Below the pieces are notes generated by a model, which was not told the origin of the DNA, made no database searches, and saw nothing but the letters and a program-made list of their open reading frames with translations. A stretch of DNA of 64,000 bases. Source: JAAXKN01 sp050258815. GTDB taxonomy: Bacteria > Bacteroidota > Ignavibacteria > Ignavibacteriales > SURF-24. Location of the stretch: assembly GCA_050258815.1 (NCBI GenBank), contig JBLMZM010000090.1, positions 77,803 to 141,802 on the forward strand, written 5' to 3'. The position numbers and the translations under genes are program-made. This document shows, in pieces, positions 16,654-24,376 of the stretch; position 1 is the first letter of the stretch; every line of letters begins with the position of its first letter.

Positions 16654-18501
16654 ATGGCACTAGATAAGTTAAAGAAACGAATTTTAATATTTTCAGTGAT
16701 ACCTATATTAGCTGCCCTATTATTCTTTATTACTGATCCGCTGTTTAAGGGAATTACGATTGTACTTATTGTTATTTACGTAGGTTTTATCATATTTTTA
16801 CGCGATTCTGTCAGAACAGAAGAAGCATACGTTCCACCTAACCTTACCACTGATAACCCGACATATTCTCCTGACGAGGGGGAATCCATTACAATACTTT
16901 CAGGAAGCAAGAACCTGGAGGTTATTACAGCCGAAAACTACGTGCCTGAGCTTCATGCGGGCAAAAAAAATATATTCAGGCCTCACGACCTGAAGGAAAA
17001 TTTCGTTAAAATCGCAAACGAGGCCTTCCCTGTAAATCTCGGTCATGATGAACAGTTTTCATTCCTGCTTGAAAAGATACTGACTATAATCAAGGAAGCC
17101 TATATGGCTCATACAGCAGTATTTTTCTGGTATAACAAGAAGAAAGAAAAGCTTACTTTAGAAAAATTTGTTTCCAGCTGCGGCGAAATTACACAAAGGA
17201 AATTTGACCTCGAGGATGATATACTGAGTAAGATCGTGCAGAAGGAAGAACCCGAACTCCTTACCGAAATCACACCAAATGCTGAATCGGACGTGATCAG
17301 GTACTACTCCTCTCCACAAGGTATTAAGAGCTTTGTTGGAGTGCCTCTTTATTATGGTAAAAGTCTGGCCGGCATTCTGGCTCTGGACTCCAAGGCGGCA
17401 GATGCCTTCGGAATTGAAACTATTTACTCGCTGGGCCGATTTGTACGCGTAATCTCTATTGTAATTGCCCTGTTTGACGAAAAATACAGCGACTCTCTGG
17501 CTGAAAAGAAACTTGACGGATTGCTAGGACTCTTAAGCGGCGACAGGTTCTTTAATAATGAGGAAGAGCTGTATAAAACACTTGAGAGTTCACTTAAGAA
17601 CCTTCTGCAGTGGGATGCATTTACCTTTGTATATTTCAGACCCATGGAACAGAAGTTCAAGTCTACAAAAATTGTAAACAATACATCTCTGAAATACATC
17701 GGAGAGAATCTTGAAGTTGAATTAAATGGAACACTGGTTGGAAAGTGCATCGTAAACGGAATGCCCGTAAAGATTGATGATACATCCTCTTCCAGTTTTG
17801 TCCGTTTCTCCAAATCTGAGGATGTTAGTTTCGACGGTTCTTTTCTGGCTATTCCGCTCGTGTATGATAACCAGAATTACGGGGTTCTGTGCTTTGAGAG
17901 CCTGAAAAAGAATGCCTATACGAATGCAGACGTCCATTTTATGAAAAACACGGCAAAAATGCTGGCTTTTATTGTTTATTCATTTTCCGCACAATCTGTC
18001 CTTAAAAAACTCCTTTCGGTTGACATTGAAACTAAAACACTCAATAAAGAAACCTTTACCGAACGCCTGAATGCCGACTTGCAGAAGTCCAGTGTCCTTA
18101 ATATTCCGGGAGCCATAGTCCTGGTTTATATTGATGACTTTTTGGAACAGGAATCGTTATTTGAGGGTAACCCTTTCCCCAAAGTACTTAAATCCGTTGC
18201 TCAAACTATATCTGAAGAAATTAATGCTACAAATCTGCTTGGCAGAATAAACGAGAGAACCTTCGGAGTATATTTTTTCAATACTCCTACTAAAGACGTA
18301 TTTCTGTGGGCAGAAAAACTGAGAGTTAAAATTGCCCGCAAGCCAATTGCGGTGGTTTCCAAACAGACCACATTTACAGTCTCAATCGGTGTAGCATCCA
18401 CGGTTAACAAAACAAGTGCTGAAGAGGTGCTTGCAAATGCTGACCTGGCATTGAAAAAAGCCCTTGAAAAAGGCGGCAATACGGTTAGAAATATTAATTA
18501 A
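16654..18501 (+). CDS. Membrane-anchored GAF-GAF protein with degenerate GGDEF domain
   Basis: Probable sensory/regulatory protein. Two membrane segments lie in the first 50 residues, then two GAF-like domains (roughly residues 125-275 and 295-450) and a C-terminal domain with the GGDEF fold pattern (IVLVYIDDF; VSIGVAS; ANADLALKKALEKGGN). At the signature position, near residue 530, GRINERTFGV replaces the usual RYGGDEF, so catalytic diguanylate cyclase activity is unlikely. A TTG at 16639 would add five residues. deoB follows after 6 nt, suggesting cotranscription. The exact role is unknown. Confidence 0.8.
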   Translation: MALDKLKKRILIFSVIPILAALLFFITDPLFKGITIVLIVIYVGFIIFLRDSVRTEEAYVPPNLTTDNPTYSPDEGESITILSGSKNLEVITAENYVPELHAGKKNIFRPHDLKENFVKIANEAFPVNLGHDEQFSFLLEKILTIIKEAYMAHTAVFFWYNKKKEKLTLEKFVSSCGEITQRKFDLEDDILSKIVQKEEPELLTEITPNAESDVIRYYSSPQGIKSFVGVPLYYGKSLAGILALDSKAADAFGIETIYSLGRFVRVISIVIALFDEKYSDSLAEKKLDGLLGLLSGDRFFNNEEELYKTLESSLKNLLQWDAFTFVYFRPMEQKFKSTKIVNNTSLKYIGENLEVELNGTLVGKCIVNGMPVKIDDTSSSSFVRFSKSEDVSFDGSFLAIPLVYDNQNYGVLCFESLKKNAYTNADVHFMKNTAKMLAFIVYSFSAQSVLKKLLSVDIETKTLNKETFTERLNADLQKSSVLNIPGAIVLVYIDDFLEQESLFEGNPFPKVLKSVAQTISEEINATNLLGRINERTFGVYFFNTPTKDVFLWAEKLRVKIARKPIAVVSKQTTFTVSIGVASTVNKTSAEEVLANADLALKKALEKGGNTVRNIN

Positions 18502-18507
18502 TCCTAT

Positions 18508-19677
18508 ATGAATAATTTTATTCTGATAGTCCTGGATGGTGTCGGGGTGGGTGAACTGCCTGATGCATCCAGGTATAATGATACAGGAAGCAACACCCTG
18601 GCGAATATGGGCAGGGTAGTAGGCGGACTGCAGCTTCCAAACCTGACGGCCTTTGGTATGGGTAATATAACGGCTGTACCTGGTATGGCCAAAGTTGAAA
18701 ACCCTCTGGCCTCCTACGGCAAAATGAACGAAGTTTCACCGGGAAAGGATTCTACAACCGGACACTGGGAAATCGCTGGAATAAAGGTCCAGTTTGATTT
18801 TCCATATTATCCCGATGGATTCCCTGAGGACATGATCCGCAAATTCCTGGCTCTTACCGGTCTGAAAGGAATTCTGGGCAACAAGGCTGCCTCCGGTACA
18901 GAGATAATTAAGGAGCTGGGTGACGAGCACGTACGGACAGGGTTCCCAATTGTATATACATCCGCAGATTCAGTATTCCAGATTGCAGCTCACGAAGAGG
19001 TCATTCCCCTGGACCAGCTATATGAAATTTGTAAAATTGCACGTGATAAGCTGTTGACAGGAAAAGATTCTGTTGGCAGGGTAATAGCCAGACCCTTTGT
19101 TGGCACGAGCGGTTTATACACAAGAACGACCAACCGAAAGGATTTTTCCCTGGATCCTGAGTCGGATACAATTCTGGACGTCCTGAATAATAATAAAATT
19201 GATACAATAGCAGTAGGCAAGATTAACGACCTTTTCAACTACCGGGGTATTAAAGTCAAGGATAAGACTAAATCCAATACCGAAGGGGTAAGTAAAATTA
19301 TAGAGTATGCGAAAAAGTCACAAAGCAGCTTTATCTTTGCTAACCTGGTAGATTTTGATGTTTATTATGGGCACCGGAATGACCCATTTGGCTTCCATAA
19401 TGCATTGAAAGAATTTGATGTCAGCCTTCCTGATATTCTGGCCGTGCTGGACCCGTCTGACGCACTGGTAATTACCTCTGATCATGGCAATGATCCTACC
19501 GGCACCAGTACCGACCATACCAGGGAATTCGTTCCGTTGCTCTATTTCAGGAAAGGCAGGCGGGGTAAAAATTTAGGCACCAGGTCAACATTTTCCGACG
19601 TTGCCCAGACGGTAGCTGACTTTTTCAGGGTGCCTAATTCCTTAAAAGGGAAGAGTTTTCTCGAAGAAAACGCTTAA
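18508..19677 (+). CDS. deoB: Phosphopentomutase
   Basis: Interconverts (deoxy)ribose 1-phosphate and 5-phosphate in nucleoside salvage. It belongs to the alkaline-phosphatase superfamily: metal-binding N-terminus LIVLDGVGVGELPDA, phosphoacceptor region GKDSTTGHWEIAG, and C-terminal metal ligands in SDHGNDPTGTSTDHTREF. It is 389 aa, full length. Its likely partner deoC is not in the window. The two microcompartment genes downstream may be functionally related through deoxyribose catabolism (inference). Confidence 0.96.
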   Translation: MNNFILIVLDGVGVGELPDASRYNDTGSNTLANMGRVVGGLQLPNLTAFGMGNITAVPGMAKVENPLASYGKMNEVSPGKDSTTGHWEIAGIKVQFDFPYYPDGFPEDMIRKFLALTGLKGILGNKAASGTEIIKELGDEHVRTGFPIVYTSADSVFQIAAHEEVIPLDQLYEICKIARDKLLTGKDSVGRVIARPFVGTSGLYTRTTNRKDFSLDPESDTILDVLNNNKIDTIAVGKINDLFNYRGIKVKDKTKSNTEGVSKIIEYAKKSQSSFIFANLVDFDVYYGHRNDPFGFHNALKEFDVSLPDILAVLDPSDALVITSDHGNDPTGTSTDHTREFVPLLYFRKGRRGKNLGTRSTFSDVAQTVADFFRVPNSLKGKSFLEENA

Positions 19678-19679
19678 AA

Positions 19680-19697
19680 CTGCCTAAAAACGGGCAG
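19680..19697 (+). terminator. Weak hairpin after deoB
   Basis: A short stem CTGCC/GGCAG around an 8-nt loop, 3 nt after the deoB stop. The following sequence is purine-rich (GGGT then A9), so there is no U-tract on the plus strand. It may be a weak or factor-assisted terminator. Confidence 0.3.
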
Positions 19698-19732
19698 GGG
19701 TAAAAAAAAAGGAAATATATTTAAAAACAAAG

Positions 19733-19763
19733 TTGAAAAATGTAAGTAAGTATTATAGATTTG
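19733..19763 (+). promoter_or_regulatory. Promoter for the EutN/CcmL-sigma factor operon
   Basis: TTG at 19733-19735, a 20-nt spacer and a perfect TAnnTTTG box (TAGATTTG) at 19756-19763. The same geometry is seen upstream of asnS. The start codon at 19916 is about 145 nt beyond the expected transcription start, so the mRNA would have a long, AT-rich leader. Confidence 0.65.
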
Positions 19764-19915
19764 TTCTAATTCTTATCATTAAAATTATTCCTGCATTCGT
19801 TCGATTATGTATGTATGAATAATTGTTTCTGATGTTCTGAAAAAACTGAAAATATCCTAAAAAGGCAATAGACATAAAACTGAAATAAATAATCCACATG
19901 AAATAAGAGGTTAAT

Positions 19916-20215
19916 TTGATCTTAGGCAGAGTAATTGGTACGGTTTGGTCAACCAGAAAGGATGAGAACCTTGTAGGTGCAAAATTCCTGATCGTGCGTG
20001 AATTGAATCTGGATTACAGTGAAAAGAGCAGCTTCATAATAGCAGTGGATAGTGTTGGAGCCGGTGTCGGTGAAATTGTGTTGGCTGCTACAGGCAGTTC
20101 CGCCAGGCAGACTACCTTTACAAAAAATAAGCCCATCGATGCTGTAATTATGGCTATAGTTGATAAACTCGATATTTCAGTCAAAGCGCCCGTGAATGAA
20201 AATGAGAACGCCTAA
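19916..20215 (+). CDS. Microcompartment vertex protein, EutN/CcmL family, copy 1 (TTG start)
   Basis: BMC-P pentamer subunits cap the vertices of bacterial microcompartment shells. The family pattern is clear: MILGRVIGTVWSTRK at the N-terminus, the IIAVDSVGAGVGEIVL core (the conserved GAG/GxGE turn), and a C-terminal AVIMAIVD strand. It is 99 aa, normal. TTG 19916 follows AGAGG at 19906-19910. It shares only the fold pattern with the next gene, so they are divergent paralogues. No BMC-H hexamer gene is in the window. Confidence 0.92.
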   Translation: MILGRVIGTVWSTRKDENLVGAKFLIVRELNLDYSEKSSFIIAVDSVGAGVGEIVLAATGSSARQTTFTKNKPIDAVIMAIVDKLDISVKAPVNENENA

Positions 20216-20497
20216 ATGCTTTTAGGAAGAGTAATCGGGACAATATGGGCTACTAAAAAATATAGTACGCTGGTCAGTTATAAAATGCAGTTCGTTCAGC
20301 CCCTGAATGGGGAATTGGAAAAGACTGGTGAGCCAATTATCGCTGTTGATACTATTGGGGCAGGACCCGGGGAGATTATTTACTATATAACTGCCAGTGA
20401 GGCAGTTATTCCCATGGATGTGGAAATGGCTCCTGTAGATGCCTCAATTGTAGGAATAGTGGACTATATAAATTTAGAACATCAGAAGGAGAGTTAA
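20216..20497 (+). CDS. Microcompartment vertex protein, EutN/CcmL family, copy 2
   Basis: Second BMC-P protein, 93 aa, beginning MLLGRVIGTIWATKK with core IIAVDTIGAGPGEIIYY and ending VDASIVGIVDYINL. Its ATG directly follows the TAA of copy 1, with no spacer, so translation is almost surely coupled. The sigma-factor gene begins 2 nt after its stop. The two copies may form different pentamers; this is inference. Confidence 0.92.
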   Translation: MLLGRVIGTIWATKKYSTLVSYKMQFVQPLNGELEKTGEPIIAVDTIGAGPGEIIYYITASEAVIPMDVEMAPVDASIVGIVDYINLEHQKES

Positions 20498-20499
20498 AA

Positions 20500-21354
20500 T
20501 TGAAGATTACAAAGCAATATACTAATCGTGAGAGCCAGTCTCTCGATAAATATTTGCAGGAAATTGGAAAAGTAGACTTATTAACTCCCGATGAAGAGAT
20601 TGATCTTGCCGTATGTATTAAAAGAGATGACCCGATTGCACTGGAAAGGCTGGTAAAGGCGAACCTTAGGTTTGTCGTTAGCGTAGCCAAGCAGTATCAG
20701 AACCAGGGACTCTCATTAGGCGACCTGATCAACGAGGGAAACCTCGGATTGATTAAAGCCGCCAAGCGATTCGATGAAACAAGGGGATTTAAGTTTATCT
20801 CCTACGCAGTGTGGTGGATCCGCCAGTCAATACTGCAGGCCCTGGCTGAACAGTCCAGGATAGTAAGACTGCCGCTGAACCGTGTTGGTGCCTTAAATAA
20901 GATAGGAAAAGCATACAGCAACCTGGAACAGGAGTTCGAAAGAGAGCCTAGTGCTACAGAACTGGCCCAGGAACTTGATATGGATATAAGCGAGGTGTCC
21001 GATACGCTTAAGATTTCAGGACGTCACGTTTCCATGGATGCTCCCTTTGCCCAGGGTGAAGAAAACAGGCTTCTGGACGTGATCCAAAATGAAACGCAGC
21101 CTTCTCCCGATTTTAACCTGATGTCCGAATCTCTGAAAAATGAAATTGAAAGGGCCCTTTCTACTCTGACCGACAGGGAAGCAGAGGTAATTAAACTGTA
21201 TTTCGGACTTAATAAAGAACATTCATTAACTTTAGAAGAAATAGGAGAGAAGTTTAACCTGACACGCGAGAGAGTAAGGCAGATCAAAGAGAAAGCAATC
21301 AGGAGATTACGGCATGCTTCCAGAAGTAAAAATTTGCGTGCATATTTAGGGTAA
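20500..21354 (+). CDS. rpoD: Primary sigma-70 factor, short Bacteroidota type (TTG start)
   Basis: Main promoter-recognition subunit of RNA polymerase. It is 284 aa without region 1.1, as is usual for primary sigma factors of the Bacteroidota group. Region 1.2 lies near DKYLQEIGKVDLLTPDEE, regions 2.1-2.4 across NLRFVVSVAKQY and FISYAVWWIRQSI, and the region 4.2 helix-turn-helix in LTLEEIGEKFNLTRERVRQ. TTG 20500 follows AGGAGAG. It is tightly linked to the two BMC-P genes, a surprising place for a housekeeping sigma gene. A paralogous group-2 role cannot be excluded. Confidence 0.9.
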   Translation: MKITKQYTNRESQSLDKYLQEIGKVDLLTPDEEIDLAVCIKRDDPIALERLVKANLRFVVSVAKQYQNQGLSLGDLINEGNLGLIKAAKRFDETRGFKFISYAVWWIRQSILQALAEQSRIVRLPLNRVGALNKIGKAYSNLEQEFEREPSATELAQELDMDISEVSDTLKISGRHVSMDAPFAQGEENRLLDVIQNETQPSPDFNLMSESLKNEIERALSTLTDREAEVIKLYFGLNKEHSLTLEEIGEKFNLTRERVRQIKEKAIRRLRHASRSKNLRAYLG

Positions 21355-21372
21355 ATTTCTTACTTTTGGCAA

Positions 21373-22131
21373 ATGATTTCAGAAAAAATATTTAAAATAT
21401 TGTTGATGGGGCTGATGATCGGTTTTCTAATCGGTTGTTCCCCATCTTCTTATGCTCAAAGATATAAATCCCATTCCAAGAAAAAGAGTAAAACCTCTGT
21501 TCAGGTATCAAAAAAACGCAGCAGCAAAAACAGCAAGAAAAAAAGTTCTTCAAAAAAATCCAGATACTCGCCGAAGAAAGAAACTGTTGTAAAAGATACT
21601 TCAGATTACGCTCCTGACGACCTGCTTAATGATGAGGAGGACGGTGAGGACCTGCCAACAGAAAAGGAAATGGTTAATGTATCTCAACTTGTTGAGAAAT
21701 ATGTAACCAATAACAAGGATTCTGAACCCTCGGATTCTGTAAACCACAAGGAAAAGATAATCATGGAGATTATCAAGTACCTGGATACCCCATATAAATT
21801 TGGGGGTAATACTAATAAGGGGATCGATTGTTCGGCATTTACCAAGGCGGTTTTCGGCAACAGTTTCTCAGTTGAATTACCCAGGACGGCACGTGAACAG
21901 TTTCAGCTCGGAGACGAAATAAATGATATGTCCGAATTAAAGTTCGGAGATCTGATTTTCTTTAATACACGCCGCAGGGTAAAACCCGGGCATGTCGGCA
22001 TCTACATCGGAGACAGATTATTTGCCCATTCCTCTAGCAAACAGGGAGTAATGGTTTCTTCTCTTGACACCGAATATTATGCAAAAAAATTCATGGGTGG
22101 CAGAAGAGTAGAGAACCAAAACATTAAATAA
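21373..22131 (+). CDS. NlpC/P60 cell-wall peptidase, probable lipoprotein
   Basis: Predicted gamma-D-glutamyl-diaminopimelate-type endopeptidase acting on peptidoglycan outside the cytoplasm. The N-terminal signal has a lipobox LIGC (Cys near residue 22). A Lys/Ser-rich linker spans about residues 30-70 and an acidic stretch follows. The NlpC/P60 domain occupies the last 125 residues with catalytic Cys in GIDCSAFTK, His in GHVGIYIG and a third polar residue in the FAHSS strand. 252 aa. It begins 18 nt after the sigma gene. Confidence 0.9.
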   Translation: MISEKIFKILLMGLMIGFLIGCSPSSYAQRYKSHSKKKSKTSVQVSKKRSSKNSKKKSSSKKSRYSPKKETVVKDTSDYAPDDLLNDEEDGEDLPTEKEMVNVSQLVEKYVTNNKDSEPSDSVNHKEKIIMEIIKYLDTPYKFGGNTNKGIDCSAFTKAVFGNSFSVELPRTAREQFQLGDEINDMSELKFGDLIFFNTRRRVKPGHVGIYIGDRLFAHSSSKQGVMVSSLDTEYYAKKFMGGRRVENQNIK

Positions 22132-22168
22132 CCTGTTCTATCCTCATAACAAATCTCTTTATTAAAAT

Positions 22169-22957
22169 ATGGCGCGATTTAAAATATACCTCGAGTATGA
22201 TGGTACCCGTTACAGCGGCTGGCAGATGCAGAAACAGAGTAAGACAATTCAGGGAACACTTCTTACAGTAGCCGAACAGATCTTTAAGGGAGAAAATGCC
22301 GATATCCAGGGCTCAGGCCGTACTGACAGCGGGGTCCATGCCATTTGCCAGGTTGCCCACCTTGAAGTTAAAACCATGCTGGCCCCTGAGATAATAAGAA
22401 TGAAGTTTAACGATAAACTTCCGTATGATATCAATATCATTGAAGTAGAAAAAATTCATCATAAATTTCATGCAAGGCATGATGCAGTAAGCAGAAGTTA
22501 TATATACCAGATTTCAAAGAGGCGGACTGCCTTTGGAAAGCCTTATGTGTGGTGGATTAAAGACAAACTGCAATTCAGCAATATGCAGAAGGCTTCACGA
22601 TTATTCGTTGGAATGAAAGATTACCAGTCATTTTCTGACGATGATAAACTTGAGAAGTCCACAAAAGTGCTACTGGAAAGTATACAACTGAAAGAACATG
22701 GTGATCTGATCCTGATCCGCATTCAGGGTTCCCACTTCCTTTGGAAGATGGTAAGGAGGATGGTCGGGGTACTTGTGGAAGTAGGCAGGGGAAATTTATC
22801 GGAAAAGGATATTCTGAGATATCTGCAGAACAAATCCGAAGAACCTGCAAAATATACGGCTCCGCCTTCGGGCCTGTTCCTTGAACAGGTTATTTATGAG
22901 GGTGAAGAGTTCAGACAGGTACTGAACCCGGTTACAGGATTTAATATTCAGTTTTAA
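22169..22957 (+). CDS. truA: tRNA pseudouridine(38-40) synthase TruA
   Basis: Modifies U38-U40 in the anticodon stem-loop of many tRNAs. It shows YDGTRYSGWQMQ near the N-terminus, the catalytic Asp in GSGRTDSGVHA, and the C-terminal GSHFLWKMVRRMVGVL signature. It is 262 aa, normal. It lies 37 nt after the peptidase gene with no clear terminator between. Confidence 0.96.
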   Translation: MARFKIYLEYDGTRYSGWQMQKQSKTIQGTLLTVAEQIFKGENADIQGSGRTDSGVHAICQVAHLEVKTMLAPEIIRMKFNDKLPYDINIIEVEKIHHKFHARHDAVSRSYIYQISKRRTAFGKPYVWWIKDKLQFSNMQKASRLFVGMKDYQSFSDDDKLEKSTKVLLESIQLKEHGDLILIRIQGSHFLWKMVRRMVGVLVEVGRGNLSEKDILRYLQNKSEEPAKYTAPPSGLFLEQVIYEGEEFRQVLNPVTGFNIQF

Positions 22958-23043
22958 TTTTGGTCTAAATGCCGGGATCAGCCTTCCGCCCGGTAGTAAC
23001 TGCAGCATTATTTCCCCCGAAAATGCCCCAATGAATTGTATTT

Positions 23044-23061
23044 TTACGATTTTATTCGTAA
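23044..23061 (+). terminator. Weak hairpin after truA
   Basis: Inverted repeat TTACGA/TCGTAA with a 6-nt loop, 87 nt after truA, in AT-rich DNA. No clean U-tract follows. Possibly a weak terminator. Confidence 0.25.
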
Positions 23062-23139
23062 TTATACTACAACCAGGGAAAATATTTCCTTCATTATGGT
23101 CGCCGCAAAATAACTTTTACTTCTGATTAAAGGGACATT

Positions 23140-24354
23140 ATGAAAATTACGGGCTGGTTTTTAAGCTGCATCTTCATCTTATTATCCATACTTATACTGC
23201 CTGTCTCAACGCTAAGAGCACAATCCAGGGATTCAATTTTCGTTGAAGAATTAGCCCCAGGTATACTGCATAAACAAATTTTTAATTCCCGTGATACTCT
23301 GATGATTAATATAGTAAGAGCCGATATGTCAAAGGGGAATTATTATGTCAAGGCGGTAAAGGCCCGGAACAGTCTTTTAGGAAGGGAAAAAGTAAGCGAA
23401 ATGGCCTCCAGATCCGTGGATTCACTTGGTGAGGTCATATGTGCTATCAATGCTGATTTTTTTAACATGAAGACCGGTGAGGTCGAAAATAACATGGTCT
23501 CAGAGGGAATGTTTGTCAGGGCTACAACCATGACCGATTCTCCATTTGACGTTTTTGACAATATTCACTCCCAGTTTGGCATTACCTACCAGAATAAGCC
23601 TTATATTGAACGGTTCAGGTTCGTAGGAAATGTTATTTTTCCGCGCGGCGTAGTTGAAAATCTGGGGAGGATAAACTCGGAACCTGACAGCAATTCAATG
23701 GTTTTATACAATACCTACCAGGGCCGCCATACACCAGCCGGCAAAAATAACTGGAAAATTGCTGAAACTGAGCTTGTACCCATAAGAACGGTAGCCGATA
23801 CGTTCTATTGTGTCACGAATGGAGGCATACTAAAGAGTTCGAATAATTTACTAAGGCAGGGCAGACCCATACTCTCCGGCAACAACAACTATGCTGATGT
23901 GATGATCAGGAATATCAAAGACGGAGATACAATAAAAATCGTCGTTAAGCTGGATCCGAATTACCCTGGGATGCGAACCCTGACCGGAGGATGGCCAAGG
24001 ATAGTCCGGGACGGAGTTAACATTGCGGACAGTGCCGATTCAATAGAGGGGACCTTCCCAAAATTTTCAAAAGTAAAACATCCCAGAACGGGGATAGGTT
24101 TTTCAAGTGACAGTACTATAATATATTTCATAACAGTTGACGGACGTCAGGAATCAAGCAGCGGAATTTCTCTGAAGGATTTTGCTGACCTTATGATCTC
24201 CGAAAGCGTGATTCAGGGACTGAATCTGGATGGAGGAGGATCAACAACGCTGGTTATTGGTGATAAGATTGTAAATCATCCTTCCGATACGAATGGTGAA
24301 AGACCTGTGGGCAACTGCCTGCTCCTGATGAAGAAAAAAGAAAAACAACAATAA
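23140..24354 (+). CDS. Secreted phosphodiester glycosidase (NAGPA family)
   Basis: Family related to the human uncovering enzyme; bacterial members are thought to cleave sugar phosphodiesters in cell-wall or exopolysaccharide. An N-terminal signal peptide ends near LRAQS. The catalytic domain fills the C-terminal half, with the hallmark VDGRQ, the GLNLDGGGSTTLV loop and RPVGNCLLL ending. It is 404 aa. NamZ-like DUF1343 follows after 22 nt with an AGAGGA Shine-Dalgarno, so the two probably form a cell-wall sugar unit. Substrate unknown. Confidence 0.88.
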   Translation: MKITGWFLSCIFILLSILILPVSTLRAQSRDSIFVEELAPGILHKQIFNSRDTLMINIVRADMSKGNYYVKAVKARNSLLGREKVSEMASRSVDSLGEVICAINADFFNMKTGEVENNMVSEGMFVRATTMTDSPFDVFDNIHSQFGITYQNKPYIERFRFVGNVIFPRGVVENLGRINSEPDSNSMVLYNTYQGRHTPAGKNNWKIAETELVPIRTVADTFYCVTNGGILKSSNNLLRQGRPILSGNNNYADVMIRNIKDGDTIKIVVKLDPNYPGMRTLTGGWPRIVRDGVNIADSADSIEGTFPKFSKVKHPRTGIGFSSDSTIIYFITVDGRQESSSGISLKDFADLMISESVIQGLNLDGGGSTTLVIGDKIVNHPSDTNGERPVGNCLLLMKKKEKQQ

Positions 24355-24376
24355 GTTAAATTTAAGAGGATTATTA

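Noticed and set aside
19241..19260. TTGGCACG-type sigma-54 sites inside coding DNA such as deoB
   Set aside because: Matches to TGGCAC occur in coding sequence without a TTGC partner at the right spacing or a gene start downstream.
21361..21368. TACTTTTG box directly before the NlpC/P60 gene
   Set aside because: It matches TAnnTTTG but is only 4 nt from the ATG and its nearest TTG is 24 nt away. It would need a leaderless mRNA, so it is not annotated as a promoter.
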